Positions 24,903 through 35,837 of a stretch of 41,312 nucleotides of DNA are shown here, one piece after another. Location of the stretch: NCBI GenBank assembly GCA_009602725.1, contig WELB01000035.1:157084-198395 (forward strand), in the 5' to 3' direction. Source of the DNA: Spirogloea muscicola. Its lineage: Eukaryota; Streptophyta; Zygnematophyceae; Spirogloeales; Spirogloeaceae. The translations under genes were made by a program, and so were the position numbers. Every line of letters starts with the position of its first letter. Position 1 is the stretch's first letter. Under the pieces are notes generated by a model that saw only the letters and a program-made list of their open reading frames with translations, ran no database searches and was not told the origin of the DNA.

Positions 24903-25300
24903 AGTGGCTGCGAGAAGAAGTGGCTCTCCCAATGGAGGCAAGGGCTGTGAGAGGCCAGCCCAAAAGGCAGCCCTCGGCCCTTTGAAAGTAGCAGCTTCAG
25001 CCATGGACCGCTGTAGGAATCCTGACAATCTCATGCGGTAGACCTGGGCCCACGAGCCAGCGGCGTTGAAGTCAGCCGGCTCACCGCGCCTACGGGACAC
25101 AGCTCGCCGCGCAAGCCTGGCCAGCAGGTCGAGCCACTGGTGGGCCCGAGAGCCCCGTGCTCGTCCACAGCCAAGGGGACGAATTCATTTGCAGCCGGGG
25201 GGTCGGCGTTTTCGGCCGCCTTGCTGCGAGCAGCCTTCGCCGCAGCATGGCCAGCCCGCGAGGCAGAGAGGCTAATATTGGAGGGACTCTTTCTCGTGAG
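24903..25300 (-). pseudogene. LINE-C C-terminal ORF joined to a tail
   Basis: The minus strand reads AAKAARSKAAENADPPAANE, FVPLAVDEHGALG, then (after a frameshift near 25140) VSRRRGEPADFNAAGSWAQV and RMRLSGFLQRSMA. The conserved block is cut right after QRSMA and joined to CTTTCAAAGGGCCGAGGGCTG and a C-like tail with GGGCTGGCCTCTCACAGCCC and a CATTGGGAGAGCCACTTC end. The RAGRALAAASG and terminal LLTR parts are deleted. The break lies within the same short motif (QRS) as in the split LINE-B at 1153-1685. Confidence 0.72.
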
Positions 25301-27513
25301 AGGCCAGCACGGCAAGAATGGTCGAGGTCCCAAGGGGCCGGCAACCGCTGGCTAAAACAGCCGTGCAAGGCACCCACGAACTATACGAACTATAGTCGCT
25401 TGCTCAGTGATTAGTGGGAGGGGCCGCTCGCAGCGCCCGCCGTTCCGGGGAACGCGTGCATCGAGTGGTGGGCGGCCGGAGCCGCCAGGCGCGGAGGCAA
25501 GCACATCCCTCGTGGGCAGATAGAGGGAGGGGGCCCCGCAAGCTGCGGGGGGACGTGTTAGGAGTGCGCCGAGGGTGCCCCCTCCGCTCACCTCGGGCCC
25601 GACCACCCCGGCAGCACCACCTCCGCCGCCGCGCCCGCGCCTCGTCCCTGACACCAATCCCCGCCCCGCTCCTCCTCCGCGACCGCTCGCCAGCTCCACC
25701 ATCACTGCCTCGTCCCGCCGCCATGCCCGCGGCCGGCCCCGCCGCCGACGGCGTAAACCACCGCCCCCGCGCAGCGGCAGCAGCTGCGGGCCCGGCCCTC
25801 CGCCCCTCCGCATCCTCCGTCGCCGCCTTCCGCGCCATGTTCAATGGCAGCGGCGCCGCGGCCGCCGGCGTTCTGGTCCACCTGCCTGCCCACTACTCCC
25901 ACCATGGAGCGGCTGCTCGATCGCCCTCGCATCAAAGCCGCTGAGTCGTGGCGATCAAGTCGTCGCCCGCCCATGCCCCTGCACGGACGAGCTCGTCAAC
26001 GCGGCGGCTGATCCCCGCCGTGCCGTGTGCTGTTCCCGGTGCAGGCATCAGTGGCCGCCCCCTCGTTGCCAGCGCCGTCCCGAGCGCTGGCCGTCTTGCA
26101 CTGCTTTTTCTGCGCCTGCACAGCTTGTGGGGCGAGCTCCAGGCCCGCGGCGTGCACCTCTGCCGGTTCTTTCCGCCGAATCCCGAGCAGGCCGCGGTGC
26201 TCATCGACGACCTCAGGCTGCGGCTGCTGACCGCTGTGCTTGCGGACGCTAGTTCTGCCGTAGAAGTGTCACCTTCCTTTCCGCCGACTCGCGAGCAGGC
26301 TGCGGCACTCACCGACGACCTCGCGCAGCGGCTGTTGGCCGCTACCCTTGTGACCATAACCTCTGCCGTAGAAGTGTCTTCACTGCCTCCGCTGCTCAGG
26401 CCCTTCCTCGGAGAAAGAGTGCTCGCTGTCCTCGGAGAGGGCCGCCAGGAAAGCCTCAGCAGCGGCAGCACTGGCGGGCTGCTGCCAGCCTCCCAGACGC
26501 TGCCATTCCCGCCGTCACCGTTCACTCCCGTGAGCGACGATCAATCCTTCGACGTGACATTGGGGTCGCCGTCGACTCCTCTGCTCGCACTTCCGCACCT
26601 ATTCTCTCTTCTCTAGGAAAGCAGGCGCGGGGCTGGCCTGTGACAGGACTTCCTGGACACGGACCTTGTCGTGCCACCTAGTATCAATTGCCAGGATACG
26701 TCGACAGGGCTAAATTGGGTACAGCTTAGCTGACATGTTGAAGTCCACGTGGCCGGCAACGCCAAACATTGTAAAAGAAAGCAGAAAACGAGGAAATAGG
26801 TATTGCTTGGTTGAAGATGAGATAGAAACGTATAGATGATGTAGTGTTGAAATGAGAAAGATAACTGGAGCTTGTGATGGATGTTTGCCAATTATATTAA
26901 CAGCGACGGAAACACCAAGCAATCAACAATAACGCGAGGACCAGATCCGGGACTGATAACAGTAACCGTCACAGTAACAGTAACGGTAACAGTATCGATC
27001 TCTGAATGGTAACGGAACTCTAATAGCGCCCAAGAGTATGGCAATTGTAACCAGTATCGCGCCCAAGTATAGGGTCTTCGAATCAGTAACCTGTATCGCG
27101 CCCAAGTACAGAAACTTTTGTCAGTATTGATGCGTGCAAGATAGAATCACTCGATACAATGACTTTCGATATTACGTTGGAGTCTAAGATTGAGCAAGAG
27201 CAAGCGTGCCTTGCCAATGTGCCAGTTGACATAATGGTCAAGTGGAGTTCGTCGGTGGTAGGTTCTTCAGCAGACGACCTAGCACGCCAGCCCATGCCTT
27301 CCTGGCACGTCCGGAACGCTCGCTCGATGTCCGCTGGTGTATCAGCGGTAGTGGCGTCGGCGGCAACAATGACGACGACAGTAGCGGCGGTGACGGCAGC
27401 GACAACAGCAGCGACGACGACAGCAGCGACGGCGGCGGCGGCGGCAAATCGGCTTAATATTCATAGTCGTCTTGGAGGAAGAAACTGGACTGAGTAAACT
27501 GCTCGATGCCAGC
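25265..27513 (+). repeat. Composite repeat block R, copy R3
   Basis: Direct copy of R1 (13320-15992) without the 444-bp TIR insertion. It contains an ORF part (25830-26616), a TTGTAAAAGAAAGCAGAAAACG region, a CAGTAAC/GGTAAC microsatellite (26951-27000), three about 40-bp tandem units (27028-27128) and a GACGACGACAG-rich end (27360-27460). It ends near CCAGCCCTC at 27513. Confidence 0.72.
26110..26616 (+). CDS. Block R hypothetical ORF, distal part, copy R3
   Basis: Frame homologous to the R1 and R2 ORFs from about 26125 (GELQARGVHLCRFFPPNPEQ) to the TAG-type stop at 26614-26616 after LPHLFSLL. It contains both tandem units, EERVLAVLGEGRQESL-like sequence (GERVLAVLGEGRQESLSSGS) and DQSFDVTLGSPSTPLL. 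Upstream of 26110 an indel shifts the frame relative to R1 and R2. The stop here is probably the native one. Function not recognised. Confidence 0.35.
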   Translation: MRLHSLWGELQARGVHLCRFFPPNPEQAAVLIDDLRLRLLTAVLADASSAVEVSPSFPPTREQAAALTDDLAQRLLAATLVTITSAVEVSSLPPLLRPFLGERVLAVLGEGRQESLSSGSTGGLLPASQTLPFPPSPFTPVSDDQSFDVTLGSPSTPLLALPHLFSLL

Positions 27514-27584
27514 CCTCCGCTCGCTTATCTTCGGTCGAGAAGAATGGAATCGTATTCTTTTGAGCAGGCTCTTTGGCCCACTTG

Positions 27585-27725
27585 GCTCCCCCTCCACCCT
27601 CGATCCCGAGGCCAGTGTAGCCTGAGACCACTATTTCCCCCTATCCTCAATGGGCGAGCCCTTCTCTTATATCTGCTCTGCCCCTCCACCCTTAATCCAC
27701 AAGGCCAGTGTTGCCTGGGATTGCT
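27585..27725 (+). repeat. Local direct repeats with LINE-A tail end
   Basis: CCCCTCCACCCTCGATCCCGAGGCCAGTGT-like units occur at about 27589 and 27681. Between them lies the distal end of an A tail (CCCCTATCCTCAATGGGCG, 27641-27660); the same A-tail end recurs at 27828-27845 without its stem-loop. Confidence 0.5.
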
Positions 27726-27898
27726 ATCACCTCACCCCTTTCACCTTCACCCGCCGCTAGCCTGGCCGGTACCCGCCATCGCTCGTCAAGGTGGGTCATC
27801 CCCATCGAAGCGGGCTTTAGGCCGCTATCCTCAATGGGCGAGCCCTTTCTCTGTAGGGCTTTTCGGCTTCTCGTCGGGGCTTTTTGAGCGGTTTCGGG

Positions 27899-28053
27899 CG
27901 GTAGAATGGGGCTGCTCTTCCGATGCCAAATCCACGGCTCAGCGGCAGATATGCACGTCGCTTGAGTGGTTGAGACGGTAAAATGGGGTTGGAACGCCGA
28001 TGCGAGATCGACGGTTCAAAGACGAATACGCACTTGAGCTGACCGGAGCTGAG
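27899..28053 (+). repeat. Degenerate tandem duplication, about 78-bp unit
   Basis: GGTAGAATGGGGCTGCTCTTCCGATG and GGTAAAATGGGGTTGGAACGCCGATG in outline start two adjacent units (about 27899 and 27977) that both continue ATC.ACGG.TC and GCAC.T...GAG.TG. Identity is moderate. Confidence 0.45.
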
Positions 28054-28289
28054 CTGGAGGTACTGTGTTTGCGAGTTTTGTTTCACAATAGTAGTTTGGT
28101 GTTTAGCCATTGACGGGATATCTTGGTAACGGCCATTGCAGTAGTGGCTGTCCCACCGCTGGCAGTGAGGCCGCCTTTGGCAACTCTGCATTGAGCGCTC
28201 TGCTCTATGATGATGCCGGCAACCAGGATGGGGGCCTCCCAGACTTCGTTTCTGCTGTGACTTCGTTCCTGCTGCTGCTTTACCCCCCC

Positions 28290-28647
28290 GGTGGCTCTAG
28301 AAGTGGATGAAGGACAGGTCGTCAAGGCCCTCATCAACTTTCCCAGCCCTCCTTCCCGGTTGGTGATATGAGTTCCCTGGCGATCGACGTCCATGGGGCG
28401 TTTGGCAGTCGCTGGCTGGATCTCCTCCAGCGGCTTGCCCGTCAGGCTATTGACCGGCGGCCGGGTCTGCCAGGGGCGCTGCCCGGCTTCAACGCCGCCG
28501 GGCTCGTCCACGGCTTTCGGATGCGCCTGGCGGTATCGTTTCAGCGTTCTCTTGCCCACGCCGTCCACACGCGAGCAGGACGTGCTATGGCCGCCGCCTC
28601 CGGGTCTCGGCGGAGTGCCTCCTTCCCCTCTGACTAGAGGTTACTGA
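28290..28647 (+). pseudogene. LINE-B copy with large internal deletion
   Basis: The plus strand reads VDEGQVVKALINFPSPPS (28301-28354), which resembles the segment just N-terminal of the RT core in such elements (a helix followed by FP.GS). It is joined within a few bases to GDMSSLAIDVHGAFGSRWLD, LARQAIDRRPGLPGALPGF, RMRLAVSFQRSLAHAVHTRA and GRAMAAASGSRRSASFP, then in another frame RGY with TGA near 28644. Thus the RT, zinc knuckle and RLE (about 2 kb) are deleted inside one copy. The RT-side assignment is inferred from a short motif and is less secure than the C-terminal part. Confidence 0.65.
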
Positions 28648-28649
28648 GA

Positions 28650-28765
28650 GTCCCCTTGCTGCTGTCTTAGTACTTGGCACCCAGGATTCTTCTGTTCTTG
28701 TCCATTCCTTTCGGGCTGGCCTCTCCCAGCCACCAGTCAATCTGGCCGCGCTTGCTTTCCCCGCA
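28650..28765 (+). mobile_element. LINE tail variant with CTGGCCGCGC end
   Basis: TTGTCCATTCCTTTCGGGCTGGCCTCTCCCAGCCACCAGTCAATCTGGCCGCGC in outline (28695-28750). The same variant is found inverted at 24336-24395 and, diverged, at 19930-20000. Confidence 0.6.
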
Positions 28766-28935
28766 GCAAGCTACTCTGACCTGATGTTGCTCACTCGCGG
28801 GTACTGAGCTTCCCTAGTGTGTTGTCTTGTTTGGTTGTGTAGTCCTTTTCCAGCACCTCTTTCTTCGGCCTCAGACATTGTCCATTGTTTTTGGGCTGGC
28901 CTTGCCAGCCCTTCTTCTCTATGGGCGCGCACTTC
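28766..28935 (+). mobile_element. LINE-B stub: terminal codons and 3' tail
   Basis: SYSDLMLLTRGY with TGA at 28805-28807, then the B tail with GGGCTGGCCTTGCCAGCCC and TTCTCTATGGGCGCGCAC. It abuts a C-run (28943-28955). Confidence 0.72.
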
Positions 28936-28984
28936 TCTCCTTTCCCCCCCCCCCCCGCCATTTCTCCTGCCACTGCTGCTGCCC

Positions 28985-29065
28985 TCCTCCTCGAGCGGCT
29001 CCAATAGTGGTTGAAGGACAGGTCGTCAAGGCCTTCATCCGCATTTCAGGCCCTCATTCCCACCC
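28985..29065 (+). mobile_element. LINE fragment, pre-RT motif
   Basis: IVVEGQVVKAFIRISG matches EVDEGQVVKALINFPSP at 28295-28350. The remainder is Pro/His-rich and unrecognisable. Confidence 0.45.
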
Positions 29066-29139
29066 CTGCCATCCGCCCTGCCACTGTTGCTGCCCCACTC
29101 ATCCCGCAGCTCCAGCAGTGGTTGTTGTCCGGGTCGATT

Positions 29140-29404
29140 AGGCCCCATATCTTTCTGCTGGTTCTGTCTGAACGATTTATCGGCTTGCATTGGCCACGCT
29201 TATGTCAAGCGCACCGCGCGCCTTTCTCTCTGTGAGAGAGTCTATGAGACTCTTGCTCTTGCTAGCTCGTATGATCTAGGTTCTAATACTGTGTGTGGAG
29301 CCGCGCAGTACCACATCCATGCGTTTGCACATTATGAGGCCCAAACACAGTGGAGCGTCGGTGGGGTAGTGAGGGGCTCAGTAGGCGGCTTTCTTCTTCT
29401 ACTA
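29140..29404. other. No gene recognised
   Basis: Includes the third copy of the CGCACCGCGCGCC repeat (29205-29235). The right-hand gyrB copy begins (by homology to the left copy) at about 29405; nothing of gyrB was found before this. Confidence 0.35.
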
Positions 29405-32400
29405 CTGACTGCAGCAGGTAAAGTATGTCCTGCAACTCGTACATCAGGCAACAACAACACATTGTTGCCAAATGCTGGAAGACTGTAGTGCCAGTCAAAA
29501 CCTACAAGCCAAGGCTCAGCCCGAGGATGAGGTTCTGAAGCTCCTGATTTGTAAAACGCTGGATCGTCCTTCCGTTCCAAATTCAGGATCTTCCCTCGAA
29601 GGGGTAGCACAGCCTGTCATGCAGTTTGCTTCATGTCAATCGTATCTCGATAGTGCCGCCCGAAGACACCAACTTCCTTACTAATCTGATGTCTTTCCAT
29701 TTGGGATAAGCAAGCTTGGCCTCCAGGGAGGGAGAAGGAGCTAATGAAAATGCTCAGCTCGCTCTTAACCAAGGAATGAAAGTTAACCTGGAATCGACGA
29801 TCGCGTCCCTGCTTGGCACTGCCTCCAGCAGAGTCACCTTCAACAATCAATTTTTCTGCAACGTGGCAAAGCGGAGTCCTTGCTCAATCACAGCTACATG
29901 CTATTAGCAGCTACACATCTTATGCTGCCAGCTGCAGCAGGTTGAAGTAAGGTGTGCCCTGACCAGACACTTCTGCATCAGCGCAGGAGCAACGTGCAAG
30001 CTTCCCAGGCAGATTGGAAGACTTGGGCACACTCTTCCTCCGAACAGGCTCCCGAGCTTTCTTTGCTGCCTCAGCTGCCTGGCAGTAGATGTAGCACTTC
30101 AGAAGCGTCAGATGACAAGGTACACAGCTGCTTCGTATAACACTGTACATCGTACATGACATATGAGGTTGTACCCGTGCAGCCTGGAGGGCCTTGTTGA
30201 CGATGGCCTCTAGCGTGGAGGGGTGTGTCTCCAGGTATGCTGTGACCACCTCACCCACCAATTGTTCCACGACCTTGCCAATCTCCGGATAGCTGAGCCT
30301 TGTCTGCAACAGGGCCAACAACAAATTTCTCAATGAGTCCGCCGTCTACTTGAAGTGACAGCCGCCTCCTAGTGACGATCCTGATGGTGAAGTGCTGCTA
30401 GAGCAACTTGTCATGACTGAAGTTGATCCATAGAAGGAAACAGTGGGCAGCACAGGACCGAGTACCTTGGCTTGTCCTCCAGACTCGGGGCTGGGACTTT
30501 GACAATAAATCACACAGGTGAGGCCCTCCCGAACATGCTCCCCTGCGAGGTGTTCGTCCTTGTCCTGACGTGGAAGACAATTGAGGGCTTGTCAGATCCT
30601 AAAGATGGTCATCAAGCACAAGAACTATAAAACAAGCATGCAGGTTGTCAGGACAAATGTCATTGTCAGCAGGCTCTTGACTACTTTGTGCATGTGAAAG
30701 CTTGATAATACTTTCGTCACACGTCAGTAAGCAATTGGCACAAGGAAACACCTTGAGGAGCTTGCTCTCGCGACCTGACATATTGAGACAACAAGTGACT
30801 GCGATTTTCGGACCCTCAACATGACTACCACTTCTGAGGTCCGTATGCTGTTTGCGTAACCCAGTAAAGTATCTGTGTACGAGTTTGAGCACCTGGTGCA
30901 ATGACGGCGGGGTATGCATTTCAGTTGAGGACTGCTCCAGACCTGATAAGTATATAGAAACTATTGTAACATTTGGAGCAAAAGACACCCTGCTCAACTT
31001 GGGAGACACTTTGTCCTTGCCGTCTCTCTCCTTCTACAACACAATAGGCTTATGGAGGTGCTCCTGAACAGGCAGACCAGCCTTTTAGAGTCAGGATGCT
31101 GAGGCACCACTGTATACTACTCTTATACGGGTTCAACAGCACGTTCAACGGAAAACCAAGCCCTTTGCCACATCGCCAATACAGCTTGGTGGAAGAGTGC
31201 AAGTTGTGCTGCTGGTCAAAGGCCCAACCTCGTCACTGTTTAGCTATGTGAGGCAGTCTTTCAGTCCAATCAGAAATTGGAAGTCCGGCTCGTCTCTTTG
31301 ATTGAATGCTCCTCGTGCACCCCAGATTGCACCTGCATCTTACCCGAGGACCTCATATCACGCACTAGAGCCTCACAGTTTCCAGGGAGGACACAGATTG
31401 CTAATAAAGCCAAGACACTGCATTGCACTGGTGGATGCCATGCACGTGATTGTCGGTCTCATACCCTCGGCTTCAGGAAGGCTAGGTCGCGTACCGAGAT
31501 GAATGGTGCCAAAGTCAAACCCAGTTGTTATAGTAAATACTGCAAGTGGAGGGGATACTGTCAGCAGCAGTGGCTCTGTACTGGCAACCTTGCATGCGGG
31601 TGGTCATCGACTGCACTTATGACTTTGAGGATGGGGGCACGTGCTCTGGGGGTCAAGCAGGAAGACCACCCTCGTGCCGGTACGGCCCTGCTCATTGTCA
31701 GGGAGAGGGTGGCTTGCCAGAGGCGCCACAGGCTCGCCCCTGCTGATACTCCTGCCCATTCCTCCAGACTGTCACTTCCGATTTCTGCCACAGCCGGCAA
31801 GTGTGCTTTGCGCACCATCAGCACAGCTCGTACTACAGGTAGAGATTATTTAGCTCTTACATTCTCCTCATCAATCATCTGCAGGGCTTGCCAACCAAGT
31901 GGAAGCTTGTGATCCAAGGCAGTTGAAAGGGGACTGACCTGTGACAGAGCATTCACAACAGAGACGCCAACTCCATGGAGGCCGCCAGAGACCTTGTACT
32001 CACTGCCATCGCCGCCAAATCTGCCTCCTGCATGCAGCACCTGCAGGGGCCGGGCCCAGAGCCACATCATGTGCAGTCCCTTCCGCAGGATCACAGGCTG
32101 AAAATGCTGAAGGCTGGGGGTGCATTTGCTACTGCCGTGCAAATGAGCATGACAAGGGTTGGAACTGACAAACACCTTGACTACTATTGCTGCACCTATG
32201 CACTTGTAACACTGACCCCTAAACCCGAAATGCACACCCACAGATTACACATGGGCCAAGTCTTGGGGTTGGGAGGTCACCGTGAGCACTGTCTTTAGTG
32301 CTGACTTGCCCGTGGCAGGGTGAAGGTCGGTAGGGATCTGCGAGGTCGAGGACCAAGTCATGTGCTTCCGCAAATTGGCATTGAAAAAAGTCAGAGATCC

Positions 32401-33880
32401 TAAGAATCCACATGCCTAGCAACTGTGCTGCGGCTGAAAGTGATAAGTAAGCCGCACATGCAGAACAACGTCCACAACATCCAACCCTGAGGCCTGACCC
32501 AGGCTTGCCTTCAGGCATACAAGAGAGCAGTAAAGCTCACCCCCCTCCCATTGTCACTCACAGCCGCGGAGCCGTCAGCACACAGAACCACCTGTACCAA
32601 AGAGGCATAGCCAGCCTGCCCCTCGTCAATGGCGTTTCTACCACCTCGTACACCTGACCATGAACAGCGCAGACTTGAGCGCTTAGTAATGTAAGGAAGG
32701 CGAAGAAAATTCCTCAACATCCTGCTGCGGGGTGCCGAATGACATCATGCTGCAGGGTGCCAAAGCATTTGCAGACAACCAGGTGATCGAGGCCATGGGC
32801 GCCGGTGCTGCCAACATACATTGGCCGCTTTCGCACAGGATCCAGGCCTTCCAGCCCCTGCATGTGACATAAGGCAGCAGGCACAACCACCATATTAGCA
32901 GGCCATGCCACCATATTTGAGAGCCGCCAAGGGAGACTTCCTCTGCAGCACTGGAGCACGCTCCTCTATCTTGCTATCAGCAACTAGTTGGCATGCAACC
33001 AATGTTGACATAAGAGTACACAAAACTGATTCAGGAGTTGACTTGTAAATACTGCGATTCAAGTTCACTTGCCCCAAAACCTCACTATAGAATCCTCGAC
33101 TTTTCAACATATAGCTAGTGCCGGGAGCTGAACCTGGTGTTACTATCAATATGAAGAGAACAGGACAATGGTCAGCAGCAAAATGCAGCTATATTTGCAA
33201 CCCAAGCCAGGAGGTGAGCTGTGAGACGCCAGACGTTATTTGCACCTGCACCTGCACCTGCAGGCTTGAACCCTAACGGCGAGCTCCTGGAGCATCCCCA
33301 CAGCCAGTGCATGAGACCCGGAAGCGAACACGCAAAACCTGCAACAAGTTGGAATGGCGGCTGGGTGGCGCTCAATGACACCAGGGTGGTTAAGAACACT
33401 GCGCAGCCTGACCAGGCTCCAATTGTCTATGCCTCCGAGGTGCTTATTCCTTTGTACTTATGCGGTGAGACCCGATGGTGAGCCGCAGCGAGAATGGAGC
33501 AAATCTGGGCCCTCACCGTGATCTGTTCGGCGCCGTAACTCCCAGAATATGTGCCACTGTCACCGCTGGAGCGGCCGCTGGTGGCTGCCCTCTCCTCGAC
33601 AGCGGGCGTCTCCGCCACTCCAGCGGGGGCCACCGCCGCGGCCTGGCTTCGGAGGCCGCACCGCAATGAGAGGCCGCCGGCAGCAGGTCACGTCGTAGGG
33701 GCGAGGAGGCCAGTCGCCAGGGCGGCGGAGCCCCCCCTTGGCTCAAAGGTAGCCCCGAACGAGGTTGCGAGGTGGCAGCCGAAGCGAGCCGAGTGGCAGC
33801 CGCGGCTCTGAGGGCAGCCGCTTGGCGGCGCAGGAGTCGCGCGGCAGCCGCCGCTGCCGCCGTGCGCGGCGACATGACGG
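29405..33880 (-). pseudogene. gyrB: Organellar DNA gyrase subunit B, 3'-truncated copy
   Basis: Second gyrB copy, minus strand. 33875-33514 encodes an Ala/Arg/Ser-rich leader (MSPRTAAAAAAARLLRRQAA onward), typical of algal plastid or mitochondrial transit peptides, ending at a GTGAGG donor. Exon about 32857-32785 gives [19 protein letters not shown]; the usual Gly between Pro and Met is missing. Exon about 32680-32565 gives [11 protein letters not shown] and SDNGRGV (Bergerat ATP-binding motifs) but one base is lost before NAIDE. Then IPTDLHPATGKSALKTV (about 32360-32303), [15 protein letters not shown] (32042-31942), [26 protein letters not shown]-type, [62 protein letters not shown] (about 29850-29795) and [15 protein letters not shown] (29610-29560). 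The DxD TOPRIM exon and everything after it are absent; homology stops near 29405. Several indels; not intact. Confidence 0.88.
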
Positions 33881-34002
33881 CGGCCTGCACACTTACGGCG
33901 GCGGCGCCGGCGTCCATGGCCTGTCATCAAAGCATGGCCGCAGCCCGCGAACTGACGAACGAAGCTCGGCTGCGAAGGTGGCCGTACAGCGCCCCGCCCG
34001 GC

Positions 34003-34007
34003 GCGCC

Positions 34008-34054
<47 letters not shown>

Positions 34055-34066
34055 GCCGCGCGGCCG
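34003..34066 (-). repeat. GCC/CCG trinucleotide run
   Basis: A nearly pure CCG run of about 50 bp (34015-34050) lies some 130 bp upstream of the gyrB leader start on the minus strand. It could be 5' leader sequence; coding would give poly-Ala, poly-Arg or poly-Gly depending on frame. Confidence 0.6.
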
Positions 34067-34184
34067 CCGCGATGTTCCGAGTGAGGGAGCGGCAATATCA
34101 GTTGTGGGACTAAGGAACTGCTTTTCCAAACGACTGTGACTAGACGGGAGCTGACGAGCGGAGATGGTGTTTGCTCCATTCAAT

Positions 34185-34355
34185 AGTGGCTCTGCAGGGG
34201 GTGGAGGGCTGTGAAAACTCCAGCCCATGGATAATGGACAAGGTTTAAAATTGAAAGGGCTCGCCCATTGAGGATAGGGGCTGGACAAGCCAGCCCAAAA
34301 AAGAATGAACAAAGAACGATAAGGGGGCCAGAGGAAGCCAGAGGAAGAGGTAAAA
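34185..34355 (-). mobile_element. LINE tail pair (degraded plus A type)
   Basis: 34255-34350 is a clear A tail (GGGCTGG-CTTGT-CCAGCCC on the minus strand, TCAATGGGCGAGCCC end). 34190-34250 holds a decayed variant (GGGCTGTGAAAACTCCAGCCC on the plus strand). Confidence 0.6.
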
Positions 34356-34394
34356 GGGCCGGAAGGCGCTAAAACACACAGTCACGCAGCTTAT

Positions 34395-34510
34395 AGCCTT
34401 CAGGCCCTTCAATGCATTGCCCCTATCCTCCATGGGCGAGCCCTTTCTCACCGTGTTGGGCATTGTACATTACTTTGGGCTGGCCTCTCACAGCCATTGC
34501 CGTGAATTGG
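34395..34510 (+). mobile_element. Decayed LINE tails
   Basis: A-tail end CCCCTATCCTCCATGGGCG (34419-34437), then a variant with TTTGGGCTGGCCTCTCACAGCC (34473-34496) lacking the usual T-run. Confidence 0.5.
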
Positions 34511-34955
34511 AAGAGCTGTACTATTTTCATGCCCGCGCATCGTTGTCGACATCGTCACCTTATCTGTATGACGACTCCAATCTGGGGTATCTGCTTCGAA
34601 GGCTGGGCATGCAGCAGCGAACGCGGCTCGTGGCAAACAGGCCAAGTACGCGGACCATTAGGAAGGGGACGAGTTCGTCTACTGGCCATCGATGTGCACG
34701 GCTTTCGGGTCTCGGTGGCTAGACCTGTTGACCCGCCTTGCGTGCCGCGCTGTGTCACGCAGGCGGGGCGAGCAGGCCGACTACAACGCAGCTGGCTTGC
34801 TAATGCAGGTGTTTCGCATGCGCCTGTCCATATCCCTCCAGCGATACATAAGTCACGCCTTGCATCTGCGTGCTGGCCATGCTCTAGCTGCGGCCACTGG
34901 CTCTTGTCACGGGGACTGCTTTCCGCCGGCTAGTTTTTTGACTTGCGGCAGCTAA
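34511..34955 (+). pseudogene. LINE C-terminal ORF, divergent subfamily
   Basis: In successive frames: KYADH-like and LLAIDVHG sequence (about 34645-34700), CTAFGSRWLDLLTRLACRAV then SRRRGEQADYNAAGLLMQVF, RMRLSISLQRYISHALHLRA and GHALAAATGSCHGDCFPPAS, ending SFLTCGS. The last part should read S.LTLRQLNS or LLTR-like, so the native end is lost by a frameshift near 34935. At least two frameshifts. It is clearly related to, but more divergent than, the A-C copies. Confidence 0.7.
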
Positions 34956-35029
34956 ATTCGGCTTACTAAGCGGTAATCTTACATGGCACTTGCTTAGTAG
35001 TGTGTTCGGCACTTTTCGGTCCGTTCGAG

Positions 35030-35420
35030 CCTTGTCAATTCTTCTCCTGCTGGCATGTCACAGCCTTGTTCTGAATGAGCTGACTTACTTCTCAGACATT
35101 GTTTATTCCTTCTGGGCTGTCCTCTCACAGGTGTTGCCTTACATGGAAAGAGCTGTTTCTTTCGCCTAGAGCCCTCCTCCATTTGGAAGAGTTTATTTCC
35201 TCATCACAGCCATCGCCCCCTACGCAAGAGCTTTTATCAAAAGTACGTGATCATGGAACAGCCAGCCCGTGGGCCTATGATGCTTCCCACCCGCATTCCT
35301 GAAGCGCCAGCTCTGAAGAAAGCGACAGCTCTTTAAGTGGAAGGCGATGGCTGTGAGAGGCAAGCCCAAAAAGAATGAACAAGGTCCAAAAGGGTGGGCA
35401 GGTGCAAAGAGAGAGGAAGC
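35030..35420. mobile_element. Decayed LINE tails, several
   Basis: Recognisable stem pieces GCTGGCATGTCACAGCC (35048-35064), TTCTGGGCTGTCCTCTCACAG (35108-35130) and, inverted, GGCTGTGAGAGGCAAGCCC (35350-35368) followed by AAAAAGAATGAACAAGG. No coding sequence is associated. Confidence 0.45.
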
Positions 35421-35700
35421 TGCACACCTTGACTCTGAAGACATACTGGGTTTGACCAAAGTTGTGCTTCATTCTGTGACCTTGGCCCCTCTATATGTTA
35501 GATTGCACCACATCAATGCATGGCTTGGCCAACCATTCAATTCATGCACACGCATGCCTTCTCTTTGGGATTCCAGTATTTTGCCCTGCAACCTTGGCCC
35601 CAAGTTTGCTCTCCCTTTCGCCCTGCTGCATAAAAGTGTCTTGCTCGGCTTGGTAGCCCTTTTGCTTCATGCACACCACATTCGTTCTCTCTTTCTCTGA
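35421..35700. other. No gene recognised
   Basis: Lower GC. A plus frame is open (35347-35700) but starts inside tail sequence and has no motif. Confidence 0.3.
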
Positions 35701-35837
35701 TGAAGAAGCTCTTCCCACAGGAGGCGATGGCTTTGGAAGACCAGCCCCAAGAAAATGGACGATTGATTAAAATATGGGAAAGGAGAATCCTTTACGAGAG
35801 AAGTGGTTTCTAATGATGGCCAGTCAGTAACCTCTAG

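Noticed and set aside
33172-33399. Possible N-terminal gyrB exon between the leader and the first ATPase exon
   Set aside because: The translation has no similarity to the GyrB N-terminus, and splice sites could not be matched in phase.
35347-35700. 117-codon plus-strand ORF
   Set aside because: It begins within a decayed inverted LINE tail and shows no motif, codon bias or repeat support.
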